Origin: Corynebacterium sp. p3-SID1241
Lineage (GTDB): Bacteria > Actinomycetota > Actinomycetes > Mycobacteriales > Mycobacteriaceae
Direction of reading: 5' to 3'
Length of the DNA: 64,000 nt
NCBI GenBank assembly: GCA_025144025.1
Contig: JALXWS010000008.1
Span: 1-64,000 of the forward strand
Shown here: in pieces, positions 46,426-54,697 of the stretch
Layout of the letters: every line of letters starts with the position of its first letter
Position numbering within the stretch: the first letter of the stretch is position 1
The notes under the pieces: generated by a model
Databases searched by the model: none
Told to the model about the DNA's origin: nothing
Seen by the model: the letters and a program-made list of their open reading frames with translations, nothing else
Position numbers and translations under genes: made by a program

Positions 46426-47336
46426 CTATTTTCCTGCAGCCACGCTGCCAGCGCGGAGACAAATTCCTTAGGGGCTTCCAGATGCGGGAGGTTCTTCGCG
46501 CCGGGGATGGTGGTGGCGGTAAAGCCGCGGCGGGCGCGCAGGGCGGCGCGGCGGACAACGGGGTGCCAGAGGCGCTGTTGGGCGTGTATGAAAAGCACGG
46601 GCCGCTCCACGGCTAGCTCCACCCAGGTAAAAGGAACGACGGCGGTGCGCATGCGGTGGTTCCACAAGATTCCGCGGCGCACGCTGCCGATTTGGGAGGC
46701 GCGCAGGCGAAGGTCGAGGATGCGGTCTAGGGCGGCGTCGCCAAGCGAAGGCCCCGTATCTAGCTCCAGCTCCTTGCGGTAGGCGCGCGGGCTGAGCAAA
46801 AGGTTGTGTGCGCGGGTGACGCGCGGCAGCCGGCACAGCAGTGAGCGCAGGTTGATCCAGCCAAAATCCCACGGCCGGGCAGCAATTGCGCGGCGCAGAT
46901 CTACCGGGTGGGCGGCGGAAATAGAAGCCAGGCCGCGCACCCGAGCGGGGCGCTCGGCGGCCAAGCACCAAGCCACGGCGCCGCCGGTATCGGCGCCCAC
47001 CACAAAGGCATCGTCGTGGCCCAAAGCCTGGATGAGCCCGCTGATATCCCCCACCAAGGTGCGGATATCTTGTCCTGCATCAATGGGCGGCTTATCGGAC
47101 ATGCCAAAGCCGCGCATATCTACCGCCGCGACGTGGAAACCGCGCTGCGCGAGCGGCGCAATGACGTCCTGGAAATCGAACCATCCGCCAAAGGCCCCGT
47201 GAATGAGCAGAACAAGCGGCCGCGAGCTATCGCCCGCCGTGGCTACGTGCAAGCGGATGCCGCGAGTGTGAACGAATTCATGCGCGTACGGGCCCTCCAG
47301 CTCCACCGTTGAGGGAGGCAGGGGTGCAAAGGCCAT
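46422..47336 (-). CDS. Alpha/beta hydrolase, epoxide-hydrolase-like
   Basis: A 304-residue alpha/beta-hydrolase. The oxyanion-hole motif is LLIHGAFGGWFDF near residue 44. The nucleophile elbow is VVGADTGGAVAW near 114, with aspartate as nucleophile, as in epoxide hydrolases and haloalkane dehalogenases rather than esterases. A late TTIPGAKNLPHLEAP gives the catalytic histidine. Substrate unknown. Its stop overlaps the stop of the convergent MarP gene. Confidence 0.85.
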   Translation of the reverse strand: MAFAPLPPSTVELEGPYAHEFVHTRGIRLHVATAGDSSRPLVLLIHGAFGGWFDFQDVIAPLAQRGFHVAAVDMRGFGMSDKPPIDAGQDIRTLVGDISGLIQALGHDDAFVVGADTGGAVAWCLAAERPARVRGLASISAAHPVDLRRAIAARPWDFGWINLRSLLCRLPRVTRAHNLLLSPRAYRKELELDTGPSLGDAALDRILDLRLRASQIGSVRRGILWNHRMRTAVVPFTWVELAVERPVLFIHAQQRLWHPVVRRAALRARRGFTATTIPGAKNLPHLEAPKEFVSALAAWLQENS

Positions 47337-47391
47337 GGTGCCGCCTTTCTATAGTCGGGGCCGAAACGGTAGAGAAAAGGATAAAGTACAG

Positions 47392-47421
47392 AAAAACCGC
47401 CCCAGGCTAGCTAGGGCGGGG
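47392..47421 (-). terminator. Terminator after holin-like gene
   Basis: On the minus strand CCGCCC and GGGCGG enclose about 11 bases and are followed by TTTTT. Confidence 0.75.
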
Positions 47422-47472
47422 ATAGGGTACACGACCGCGTGGCGTGGTTCGTGCGTGTGGCGAGATGCCGGT

Positions 47473-47976
47473 TTAGGTGTAGAGGCCGTGGGTATTCTTC
47501 CGGTTCAGGGACTTCTGTGCCTTGCCCGGAACCAGGTTCTTCAACTCCTTGGTGGAGTCAATTGTCTTCTGCGGTGCCTTAACCTGCTTGACATTCTTCA
47601 AGCCCACGAATGCCAAGATGCCGGCGAGGACGATCATGATCAAGAAGACGATCAGGAACGCAGCCCAGCGGTCCAGCCAGATGGCGAGGAGCTCTGCCAA
47701 GAAGAAGAAAAAGAAGAAGGAGCTATACAGCGCGATGGTGCCGGCGCCACCAAAGAGGCCAGCACCGATGCCGCCCTTCTTTGCGGACTCTGCCAGCTCG
47801 GTCTTTGCCAGCTCCACCTCGGAGCGCACGAGCTGGGACATCTGCTCGGTGGCATTAGAGACCAGCTGGCCCACCGAGGTCTCGGACGAGGATGTATCCA
47901 CGTCACTCAAAGGAATTGAGTTCACTTTCGGTGCGAATCGATCGGTACCGTCAGTAAAAAGTCCATCGTTGCTCAC
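47473..47976 (-). CDS. Actinobacterial holin-like (PF07332) membrane protein
   Basis: A 167-residue protein: an amphipathic region (VGQLVSNATEQMSQLVRSEVELAKTELAESAKKG) that is the signature of the 'phage holin family' PF07332, then two membrane helices (about 72-95 and 103-125) and a basic tail. Despite the family name it is a common chromosomal gene in actinobacteria, and no phage genes are near. Its function is unknown. Start GTG 47976 with GAGGAGA upstream. Confidence 0.82.
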   Translation of the reverse strand: MSNDGLFTDGTDRFAPKVNSIPLSDVDTSSSETSVGQLVSNATEQMSQLVRSEVELAKTELAESAKKGGIGAGLFGGAGTIALYSSFFFFFFLAELLAIWLDRWAAFLIVFLIMIVLAGILAFVGLKNVKQVKAPQKTIDSTKELKNLVPGKAQKSLNRKNTHGLYT

Positions 47977-48090
47977 GAATATTTCTCCTCGCGTTTATCT
48001 AAACCTTGTAATGTCCCCAATAATAATGGAATCATTATTATCCCATGGTGCCACGCATGCTTAGGGACTTCCACGGCTATCCTAATGGAT

Positions 48091-48801
48091 ATGTCAGAAA
48101 ATGACGCGTTATCCCCGTTATTTCGCCTGCCGGGGGTGAAAGAAAGTGCAGAGAACGCCGCCGCCACCATCGCTCGGGCACACCGCCGACCTGCAGGATT
48201 GCGCAAGTATGAGGTTATCTCCGCGGAGTCCCTCATGCGCGGCGCTCGCGCCAGCGTGGCCCTCGACGGCCATGCCATTCCCCGGCAACCGAGCCCGGAA
48301 GATATAGAAGAAGGCCCGCTTGCCAGTGCCGTCAGCGCCTATTCCGTAGCCGCGCCGGAGCTCCTGGATGCCACGGTGCGTTCCTTTGCCCGGGCACCGC
48401 TGCAGGTGCTGGCGCGCATCGACGTCGCTGCCGGAGGCACCGGCATTCCTGCCGGCGAGAGTGCGCGCCTGCAGGGAATTGCCCGACTTATTGCGCAAGG
48501 CAGTGGCCCCGCCTTCGATCTCTTATTGCCCAGCGTGGTTCATGCGGAAATAGCCGCCGGCCAGTTCTTCGGACCCCGCAGCGGCCTTGTGGCCCGCGTA
48601 GCTGCCCGCCTCACTGCGGTGCATACGGGCTTTGACCCGCGTGGTTTCGCCGTCCCCGAGGTCTACTACACCCGCCACCGCGCCGAGTACGCTGCCGCTG
48701 TGGACAATTACCGCACCGCGCTTGCCGACACCCTCGCAACCCACCTCGCCGCCTGGACCGCTGGCGGCAAAGAGGCGGATGCGATCGCCCGAGCGGCCTA
48801 G
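48091..48801 (+). CDS. Conserved hypothetical protein (Rv3662c position)
   Basis: A 236-residue, alanine-rich soluble protein that I cannot assign a function. MRGARASVALDGHAIPRQPSPEDIEEG faintly recalls the N-terminal 'S-x-I-E-G' loop of Fic proteins, but no HPFxxGNGR catalytic motif is present. In mycobacteria the gene next to the HAD hydrolase and ssd locus is also a conserved hypothetical, so the neighbourhood is ancient. TATCCT at 48078-48083 is seven bases before ATG 48091, which I prefer to ATG 48085. Its stop shares CTAG with the convergent HAD gene. Confidence 0.72.
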   Translation: MSENDALSPLFRLPGVKESAENAAATIARAHRRPAGLRKYEVISAESLMRGARASVALDGHAIPRQPSPEDIEEGPLASAVSAYSVAAPELLDATVRSFARAPLQVLARIDVAAGGTGIPAGESARLQGIARLIAQGSGPAFDLLLPSVVHAEIAAGQFFGPRSGLVARVAARLTAVHTGFDPRGFAVPEVYYTRHRAEYAAAVDNYRTALADTLATHLAAWTAGGKEADAIARAA

Positions 48802-49688
48802 GACGCGCGCCGTGGACCCCGCTTAGGCGGGCCAGGGCGGCCCGGATGCTGTGCTAGCCACAGCCCGGCACCGATTACCGCCGCAGTGCCTGCCAAGACG
48901 GAGGCGCCGATCCCAATTTCCTTGGCGGTGGGAGCAGGCAGGAGCGGTACGGGGTCCTTAAAGGAGCGGATTTCCCACTCGTGGGCGAGGGCGTGGCGCT
49001 TTAGTTGCCGGTCTGGGTTGACCGCTACTGGGTGGCTCACCTTTTCCAGCATGGGGATATCCGTAGCGGAATCCGAGTAGGCGTAGCTGGTGCGCAAATC
49101 GATATCTTCTGCGGCCGCGGTGCGCTCCAGTGCGACTGCTTTGTTCTGGCCCTTGCAATAAAAGAGCACCTCGCCGGTAAAACGCCCGTCTTCTTCTGCT
49201 AATTCCGTGGCGATGACGTGCTCGACTCCGAGTTCCTCCGCGATGATATCCACCAACACGGCGGCCGAGGCAGAGACGATGACCACGTGGTGTCCAGCGG
49301 CGCGGTGGGCACGGATAAGCTCGCGGGCCTCGGCATAAATGGAGGGGGTGACCACGTGGTGCATGGTCTCTCGGGCAATGCTGCGTACCTCGTCCACAGA
49401 CCAGCCGGTGACCATCGCGGTGAGCTGATCTCGGGTAGTGTCCATGCCTTCGCTAGAGAGGCCAGAGAACATATAGCTGGCCTTGGCCAACGAGAGCTGG
49501 AGAGCCTCTGCCGGGGAGATGAGCCCATTGTGTAGGAATTCGCGGCCAAAAGCATAGGCCGAGGAGGTAGCGATGATGGTTTTATCGAGATCGAAAAACG
49601 CCGCGGTGCGTGATTGGTCGCCGCCGGCGCGGGTAGGGCGGGAGGCGCCGGCGGGGTGGGGGCCAAGTGACACGCAGGAATCAGTCAT
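48798..49688 (-). CDS. HAD-IB family hydrolase (SerB-like) with C-terminal membrane helix
   Basis: A 296-residue HAD phosphatase. Motif I is AAFFDLDKTIIATSSAYAFG near residue 32, motif II VVIVSASAAVLVDIIAEELG, and motif IV includes YAYSDSATDIPMLEKV. A C-terminal helix (IGASVLAGTAAVIGAGLWLA) would anchor it in the membrane. The family includes phosphoserine phosphatases, but the substrate here is not known. ATG 49688 is preferred over ATG 49766, because a TACACT hexamer lies upstream of it and the longer start adds an unconserved stretch. Confidence 0.82.
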   Translation of the reverse strand: MTDSCVSLGPHPAGASRPTRAGGDQSRTAAFFDLDKTIIATSSAYAFGREFLHNGLISPAEALQLSLAKASYMFSGLSSEGMDTTRDQLTAMVTGWSVDEVRSIARETMHHVVTPSIYAEARELIRAHRAAGHHVVIVSASAAVLVDIIAEELGVEHVIATELAEEDGRFTGEVLFYCKGQNKAVALERTAAAEDIDLRTSYAYSDSATDIPMLEKVSHPVAVNPDRQLKRHALAHEWEIRSFKDPVPLLPAPTAKEIGIGASVLAGTAAVIGAGLWLAQHPGRPGPPKRGPRRAS

Positions 49689-49861
49689 GATGTGCTGCCG
49701 AGTGTAGCCGTCTTGCGCGCCCAATGGTGTAGAAGTGGCTGCCGTTAAGGGTGGTTTGTACGTCAATGATGCGGGATTAGGTGTCTGTGTGGGAGTCTAA
49801 TCTAGTGAACACGTATTCGGTGCAGGTCAGCGCGGTGACTGCGGAAATCTGCAAGTAGCTG

Positions 49862-49890
49862 TTGTGATTGGGTAGCGAACGTGTCATAAT
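49862..49890 (+). promoter_or_regulatory. Promoter of 6C RNA
   Basis: TTGTGA (49862-49867) and CATAAT (49885-49890) with a 17-base spacer. The start would be near 49897. Confidence 0.6.
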
Positions 49891-49896
49891 GATGCG

Positions 49897-49998
49897 TGCA
49901 AGGCCCCGATATACCGAGCGGCCTGCCCCGGCTCACCCCCCCCGAGGCCGGGTTACTGACGGCTCGCGCGCACACCCCCCCGATGCGCGGGCCGTCAC
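49897..49998 (+). ncRNA. 6C small RNA
   Basis: There are two consecutive hairpins with cytosine-run loops. The first is CCCGG-CTC/GAG-CCGGG (49927-49952) with eight Cs in its loop. The second is GACGGC/GCCGTC with inner CGCGC/GCGCG (49958-49996) and seven Cs. This is the defining layout of the actinobacterial 6C RNA. Its position between the HAD hydrolase and ssd equals that of M. tuberculosis B11 between Rv3660c and Rv3661. The 3' end is approximate. In other species the C-rich loops base-pair with G-rich ribosome-binding sites of target mRNAs. The remaining gap 49767-50164 holds only its promoter and two DnaA boxes. Confidence 0.85.
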
Positions 49999-50039
49999 CT
50001 ATATCTACCGCCGTGCGGTGCCGGTTATGGGTTATCGGG

Positions 50040-50111
50040 TTATCCACAGATTTTTGGTTGAAATGGCAACCAAACGGCGTCCACATGGTGACTTTGGGGG
50101 AGTTATCCACA
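50040..50111 (+). other. Two consensus DnaA boxes in direct orientation
   Basis: TTATCCACA occurs at 50040-50048 and again at 50103-50111, both on the plus strand, between the 6C RNA and ssd. DnaA could regulate ssd or bind here as a titration site. Confidence 0.55.
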
Positions 50112-50164
50112 GCACTGCCAGAGAGCCCTCGCTGCGGTTGCGCGGATGCTTCAGGCTATGAGGC

Positions 50165-51232
50165 ATGAACGCACTACAACCTGAATCCGCCGCCATCGTG
50201 GTCGCCGTTGGTGATGAAGCGCTGCGCGCCGAGGCCGTCCATGCCGCGGCCGCCACCAGCCACGATGTGCTGACCGTAACCGATCCCCGCGATATCCCGC
50301 GCAGCCTACCGGGCGCTTATGCCGTGCTGGTTGATTCCCTCATGGCCCGCGTAGTGGCGGCCGCGCAGCGCACCCACACGGCGCCCGTGCCGGTGCTCTT
50401 CCTCGCCGCGGACCCCGGACCGATTGACTACGAGGCGGCGTTGGCCTGCCACGCGGACAGCGCCTTCCTAATCCCCGCCCAGGTCAAGGAGCTGCTGGCG
50501 AGCATCGCCGCGGCGGGCACCCCACAGGAAGCGCGGCCCGGCAGCGCCACCATCGCCGTGGTTGGTACCAGCGGCGGGGTGGGGGCTTCTACCTTTGCCG
50601 CCGCGTTGGCGCGCACCAAGTGTTCTGACGATGGGCGTGCCCTGCTTATCGACGCCACCCCGTACTCCGGTGGCCTCGACCTCCTGCTCGGCATAGAAGC
50701 GGAACCGGGGGCACGCTGGCCGGAGCTTACCGTGGGCGATGGCAGCATCGATGCCGCTGACCTCTACCGCGCGCTGCCGAGCACACGGGACGGGGTAGCG
50801 GTACTTTCGGCCGCGCGCAGCACCGTCGCGGACCCGTTCCGCCTAGACAAGGATCTACTCGCGCGGGTGGTGGGCGCGGCCGATACGGGCGAAGGATTAT
50901 GCGTGGTGGATTGCACCCCAGATGCCATCCCGGATGCGTGCACCCACGTGGTCATCCTCGTGGCTGCGGAGGTGCGGTCGGCCGCGTCGGCCGCGCAACT
51001 TATTGTGCGCCTGGAAGCTGCACGGTGCAGATACGTAGTGGTGCTGCGGCAACGCCAGTGGGCGTCGCTAAGCGCGGCGGAAGTAGAAACCATCATCCAC
51101 AGCCCAGTGCTGGCAGAGCTGCCAACGGTGCGGGGGCTGACGCGCACGGTGGAAATCGGTGGTCTGCCACAGCGCCTTCCCACTCCCTTGCGCAAGGCTG
51201 CGAGTGCGGTCCTGCAGGAGGTGGGCGCATGA
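50165..51232 (+). CDS. ssd: Septum-site-determining / TadZ-like ATPase (Rv3660c family)
   Basis: A 355-residue protein. An N-terminal receiver-like region is followed by a MinD/ParA-type P-loop domain with the deviant Walker A motif VVGTSGGVGAST near residue 134 and ALLIDATPYSGGLDLLLG. This is the CpaE/TadZ-like protein that heads actinobacterial Tad operons; the M. tuberculosis homologue Ssd affects septation. It probably places the pilus machine at a cell pole or septum. It overlaps tadA by four bases (ATGA). A degenerate copy of the repeated motif lies at 51061. Confidence 0.87.
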   Translation: MNALQPESAAIVVAVGDEALRAEAVHAAAATSHDVLTVTDPRDIPRSLPGAYAVLVDSLMARVVAAAQRTHTAPVPVLFLAADPGPIDYEAALACHADSAFLIPAQVKELLASIAAAGTPQEARPGSATIAVVGTSGGVGASTFAAALARTKCSDDGRALLIDATPYSGGLDLLLGIEAEPGARWPELTVGDGSIDAADLYRALPSTRDGVAVLSAARSTVADPFRLDKDLLARVVGAADTGEGLCVVDCTPDAIPDACTHVVILVAAEVRSAASAAQLIVRLEAARCRYVVVLRQRQWASLSAAEVETIIHSPVLAELPTVRGLTRTVEIGGLPQRLPTPLRKAASAVLQEVGA

Positions 51233-52407
51233 GCGAGCAGGTGGCAGCGCAGGAAACACTCGAAAAGATGCAGCGCATTATCGCCGCCGAGCCTGATTTG
51301 GTGCAGGATGCCGCGGCACTGGCGCGGCGCATCCGCGCGGAGGCTGGGGTGATTAGTGATGTCGCGGTGCTCGATCTCTTGCGCCGCCTGCGCCAGGACG
51401 CCACCGGGATGGGGCCACTGGATGCGCTGTTGGGGCGCGAGGGGGTTACCGACGTCGTGGTCAACGGGCCGCATGCGGTATTCATGGACCGCGGCGAGGG
51501 TTTGGAGCGAACCGACATCACCTTCCGGGATGATGCCGAAGTCCGCCAGCTGGCCAGTAGGCTCGTGGCCGCGTCTGGGACACGACTTGATGATGCACAG
51601 CCTTTTGCCGATGGTCGCGTCACCCGCCCCGATGGTGCAGTGCTGCGCGTGCACGCGCTGCTAAGCCCGCCAGCGGTGGCAGGCACCTGCCTGAGCCTGC
51701 GCGTACTGCGCCAAGCACAGACCACCTTGCCCCAGCTAGTGGACAACGGCACGGTCCCAGAAGACATTGCGACGCTGCTGCGCGCCGTGGTGGACAAGCG
51801 CATCTCGTTCTTGGTTATCGGCGGCACCGGTTCCGGCAAAACTACCTTGCTATCCGCGCTGCTAGGAACCGTCTCTGAGCGCGAACGCATCCTCGTCATC
51901 GAGGACACCGCCGAGCTTGCACCCCACCACCCGCACTGCGTCAGTATGGTCTCACGCCGAGCCAACGCCGAGGGCAGCGGTGAAGTGACGATGTCGCAGC
52001 TTTTGCGCCAAGCGCTGCGCATGCGGCCGGACCGCATCGTAGTGGGCGAGATCCGCGGCAGCGAAGTGGTCGATCTCCTGGCCGCGCTCAATACTGGCCA
52101 CGATGGCGGCGCCGGTACGCTACACGCCAATTCGCTCTTCGAGGTCCCCGCCCGCATGGAAGCCCTCGCCGCCCTCGGCGGCTTGGACCGCGCGGCGCTG
52201 CACTCGCAATTGGCAGCAGCCGTACACATGGTTCTTACGATGGAGCGCACTTCGCAGGGCCGCCGCCTCGCCCACATCGGCCTGCTGGAGGGAAACCCGG
52301 TGACCCCGCGCATCATTTGGAGCGCCGAACATGGCCCAACAGACGGGTTTGCGGACTTCTCCGCGCAGGTACTGGGCCAGCACGTCGAGGGGGTTAGCCA
52401 TGCTTAG
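51229..52407 (+). CDS. tadA: Tad secretion ATPase (CpaF/TadA)
   Basis: A 392-residue type II/IV secretion ATPase. The N-terminal domain includes GREGVTDVVVNGPHAVFMDRG. The ATPase domain has Walker A IGGTGSGKTTLLSAL near residue 197, the Asp box ILVIEDTAELAP, LRMRPDRIVVGEIRGSEV with the Walker B glutamate, and a His box with GTLHANS. It powers assembly of Flp-type pili. It overlaps ssd (ATGA) and tadB (eight bases). Confidence 0.94.
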   Translation: MSEQVAAQETLEKMQRIIAAEPDLVQDAAALARRIRAEAGVISDVAVLDLLRRLRQDATGMGPLDALLGREGVTDVVVNGPHAVFMDRGEGLERTDITFRDDAEVRQLASRLVAASGTRLDDAQPFADGRVTRPDGAVLRVHALLSPPAVAGTCLSLRVLRQAQTTLPQLVDNGTVPEDIATLLRAVVDKRISFLVIGGTGSGKTTLLSALLGTVSERERILVIEDTAELAPHHPHCVSMVSRRANAEGSGEVTMSQLLRQALRMRPDRIVVGEIRGSEVVDLLAALNTGHDGGAGTLHANSLFEVPARMEALAALGGLDRAALHSQLAAAVHMVLTMERTSQGRRLAHIGLLEGNPVTPRIIWSAEHGPTDGFADFSAQVLGQHVEGVSHA

Positions 52408-53188
52408 CTTCCTCCTGCTCGCCGCCGCACTACTCGCGCCCGCGCCTTCAATCGCTGGCCGCCTGGCGTCCGCCACGCGCCGGGTTCATGCCAGCTCGGT
52501 GGTCATCCTGGGCGCGGTATTTTGCGGCAGCCTAGTGTTCTACTCGGTGGGGCGCATCAGCATTGCCATCGCCGCCGCCATTATCGCATGGTGCGTGTCC
52601 TGGTACGCGAAGGATATTTTGGCCGCCCGGGCGGAGCGCCGCGGCCGCGATGGGCTGGCTGCCTACCTGGGCGTGGTCACTGCGGATTTGCGCGCTGGGG
52701 CAACGCTAGCCGGGGCACTTGCCCGCGGCGTGGAATCCCTCCCAGCTACCACCCCGCGCGAGGTATCCGCCGCACTAGAATCCACGGCCACCCTAGCCGC
52801 GCGTGGCGCACCACCACACATGGCGCTAAAGGATGCGGAGGGTGATAAGGCTCTGCCAGAGCTCTTTCGCCTCGGCCACTTGCTGGAGCTTTCCACCTAC
52901 CACGGCATTGCGGTGGCCAGCTTGCTCGACCAGGCCCAAAGCCGCCTCGATGCCTCCCGACACCACCAGCAATCCACCTCCGCTACCCTGCAAGGCCCCC
53001 AAGCTACCGCCACGGTGCTTGCGTGCCTGCCCATAGCCGGTATCGCAATGGGAGGGGCCATGGGAGCCAATTCGCTTGGTTTCCTTTTCGGCGGCGGGCT
53101 GGGCGGCCTCCTCCTCGTGGTCGGCGTGGCACTGGCCTGCGGCGGGTTCGCCTGGTCGCGCGTCATCATCCGGAAGGCGGCCGCATGA
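52400..53188 (+). CDS. tadB: Tad pilus membrane protein TadB
   Basis: A 262-residue inner-membrane platform protein with a GspF-type core (YLGVVTADLRAGATLAGALARGVESLP), two N-terminal helices and two C-terminal helices (AGIAMGGAMGANSLGFLFGGGLGGLLLVVGVAL). It is shorter than proteobacterial TadB, as is usual in actinobacteria. The start ATG 52400 lies within the end of tadA, and its end overlaps tadC by four bases. Confidence 0.85.
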   Translation: MLSFLLLAAALLAPAPSIAGRLASATRRVHASSVVILGAVFCGSLVFYSVGRISIAIAAAIIAWCVSWYAKDILAARAERRGRDGLAAYLGVVTADLRAGATLAGALARGVESLPATTPREVSAALESTATLAARGAPPHMALKDAEGDKALPELFRLGHLLELSTYHGIAVASLLDQAQSRLDASRHHQQSTSATLQGPQATATVLACLPIAGIAMGGAMGANSLGFLFGGGLGGLLLVVGVALACGGFAWSRVIIRKAAA

Positions 53189-53781
53189 CCCCGCTCATTT
53201 TTGTGGCCCTAGCCGCCCTTGTTGGCCTTCCGTCGCACATTGGCCGGCTAGCCGCTGCGCACACCACCGAGGCCACCGCCAAGACCCCGCGCGATGGCCC
53301 GACCGCGCGCGGGGGACTGATAAGCAAACTCAAGCCCGCAGCACCGCTGGACCCACTGGCAGTAGCCGGCGACGTCGAACTTTTCGCAGCGTGCCTGGCC
53401 GCAGGGCTGTCCGTGCACGGCGCTACCTCCGCGGTAGCCCGCACCGCGGATACCCAGACTAAGGACCTGTGGGAGACCGTCTCCGCCCTGCTTGGCGTGG
53501 GAGTTCCCATGCACTCCGCGTGGGGTCACATGAAGGGTCACGCGGGGCTGGGGGATTTAGCGCAGCTTGTCATCATGTCGGGCCAATCCGGCGCCACCAT
53601 CGCGGCCGGATGCCAACGAATCTGTACTTCTTTGCGCGCGGAAGCATCCGCTCACGCCACAGCGCAGGCGGAGCGCGCAGGAGTATTCATTGCCCTCCCG
53701 CTGGCGGTGTGCTTCCTGCCAGCATTCATCGTTCTAGGACTTGCGCCCGTAGTCATCAGTTTGGGCGCGCAACTTCTTTAA
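53185..53781 (+). CDS. tadC: Tad pilus membrane protein TadC
   Basis: A 198-residue protein with a GspF-like segment (VELFAACLAAGLSVHGATSAVARTAD, MSGQSGATIAAGCQRICTSLRAEA) and C-terminal helices (VFIALPLAVCFLPAFIVLGLAPVVIS). It pairs with TadB as the inner-membrane platform. Start ATG 53185 in an ATGA overlap. The pilin gene follows after 24 bases with its own AAAGGA site. Confidence 0.85.
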   Translation: MTPLIFVALAALVGLPSHIGRLAAAHTTEATAKTPRDGPTARGGLISKLKPAAPLDPLAVAGDVELFAACLAAGLSVHGATSAVARTADTQTKDLWETVSALLGVGVPMHSAWGHMKGHAGLGDLAQLVIMSGQSGATIAAGCQRICTSLRAEASAHATAQAERAGVFIALPLAVCFLPAFIVLGLAPVVISLGAQLL

Positions 53782-53805
53782 ACATCATCAGAAAGGACAA
53801 TAAAC

Positions 53806-53994
53806 ATGCACGCACTTAATAAGTATTCCCAGCTCATCCGCAATGACGAGGGGATGAGCACCATTGAATACGCTATGGGCTCTCTGGCGGCCGCCGCGCT
53901 TGCCGGGGTGCTCTACATGGTCATCAACGGCGGCGGGGTGGTCGATGCCATCGAGGGCATTATTACCGACGCCCTATCGAATACCCCGAGCTAG
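53806..53994 (+). CDS. Flp-type pilin (DUF4244)
   Basis: A 62-residue prepilin. The leader is charged, and the processing site GMSTIEYAMGSLAAAALAGVL contains the glycine, the glutamate at +5 and the tyrosine of Flp pilins; one hydrophobic helix follows. It is the likely main subunit. Neither a prepilin peptidase nor a pilus-retaining protein is visible in this window. AAAGGACAATAAAC precedes the ATG. Confidence 0.88.
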   Translation: MHALNKYSQLIRNDEGMSTIEYAMGSLAAAALAGVLYMVINGGGVVDAIEGIITDALSNTPS

Positions 53995-54012
53995 CGCTGC
54001 TCTCTAACCGCG

Positions 54013-54035
54013 GCCGGCGGGCCCAGCCTGCCGGC
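54013..54035 (+). other. Hairpin between pilin and tadE-like gene
   Basis: GCCGGCGGG and CCTGCCGGC pair over nine bases (one G-U) with a five-base loop and no T-tract. It ends just before the AAAGGAGG of the next gene. Such a hairpin could protect the pilin mRNA 3' end or dampen downstream translation. Confidence 0.5.
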
Positions 54036-54046
54036 AGAAAGGAGGA

Positions 54047-54364
54047 ATGATGCACAGGGTATTTGATGACGATGGCTCCGTGACCATCGAGGCCGCCTTG
54101 GCTTTAAGCTCCCTGGTCTTGGTTGCGGCGGGAATAGCGGGTGCCATTGCCACGATGGCGTCCTATATCGCCGCGGTGGACATGGCGGGCGCGGCCGCGC
54201 GTTCGCACGCCATCGGCGTCGAATACCACCCAGCACGCGAGGATACCCAGGTCAGCGTGGAGGAAAATGGTGGGCTGGTGAGGGCGTCGGTAAGCGTGGA
54301 TGCCCCCATAGGCACCATGCGCTCCGAGGCCGTATTTCCAGCCGAGGTGGGCGGAAATGAATAG
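54047..54364 (+). CDS. TadE-like pseudopilin
   Basis: A 105-residue protein. It begins with a short charged leader, then DDDGSVTIEAALALSSLVLVAAGIAGAIA, the Gly/Glu prepilin pattern of TadE-family minor pilins. A small extracytoplasmic part follows. AAAGGAGG fixes the start at ATG 54047 or the adjacent ATG 54050. It overlaps the next gene by eight bases. A degenerate copy of the repeated motif lies at about 54280. Confidence 0.85.
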   Translation: MMHRVFDDDGSVTIEAALALSSLVLVAAGIAGAIATMASYIAAVDMAGAAARSHAIGVEYHPAREDTQVSVEENGGLVRASVSVDAPIGTMRSEAVFPAEVGGNE

Positions 54365-54683
54365 GACGAGGCGCCTTGGCGAGGAAGGCTATGCCACCAT
54401 TGCCGCGGCCGGCATCATCGTCGCGATTGTGAGCCTGCTGCTTATCGTGGCGGCAGTGGGCTCGCGCGTGGCCGCGCGACACGAGGCCCAAGTGGCGGCC
54501 GATCTCGCGGCGGTGGCCGGTGCCTGGGCCCTCGCCACCGGCGAGGATGCCTGCACTGTTGCAAGCGATACCGCCGTGCTCAACGGCGCCACCTTAGAAA
54601 CCTGCGCCGAATCCGGCCGCGACGTCATCGTCACCGCCACGGTCCGTGGCCGGTCCACTCAGGCGAAGGCCGGTCCGGTCTGA
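54357..54683 (+). CDS. Helicase/secretion-neighbourhood TadE-like protein (Rv3654c type)
   Basis: A 108-residue protein: RRLGEEGYATIAAAGIIVAIVSLLLIVAAVGSRVAARHEAQVAADLAAVAGA is the pattern of this actinobacterial family. It has a prepilin-like glycine-rich start, one membrane helix, and the ARHEAQVAADLAALA segment shared with TadG-like minor pilins. Two cysteines (DACTV, ETCAES) may form a disulfide outside the cell. It is the last gene of the pilus operon and lies next to the DUF1998 helicase that gives the family its name. Confidence 0.88.
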   Translation: MNRTRRLGEEGYATIAAAGIIVAIVSLLLIVAAVGSRVAARHEAQVAADLAAVAGAWALATGEDACTVASDTAVLNGATLETCAESGRDVIVTATVRGRSTQAKAGPV

Positions 54684-54697
54684 GCTGGCAGGAGGCA

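Noticed and set aside
47473..47976. Prophage remnant, because of the holin-like protein
   Set aside because: No other phage gene is near, and this family is a normal chromosomal gene in actinobacteria.
49868..50168. Proteins encoded in the gap before ssd
   Set aside because: The frames run through the 6C RNA hairpins and poly-C loops and have no plausible start signals.
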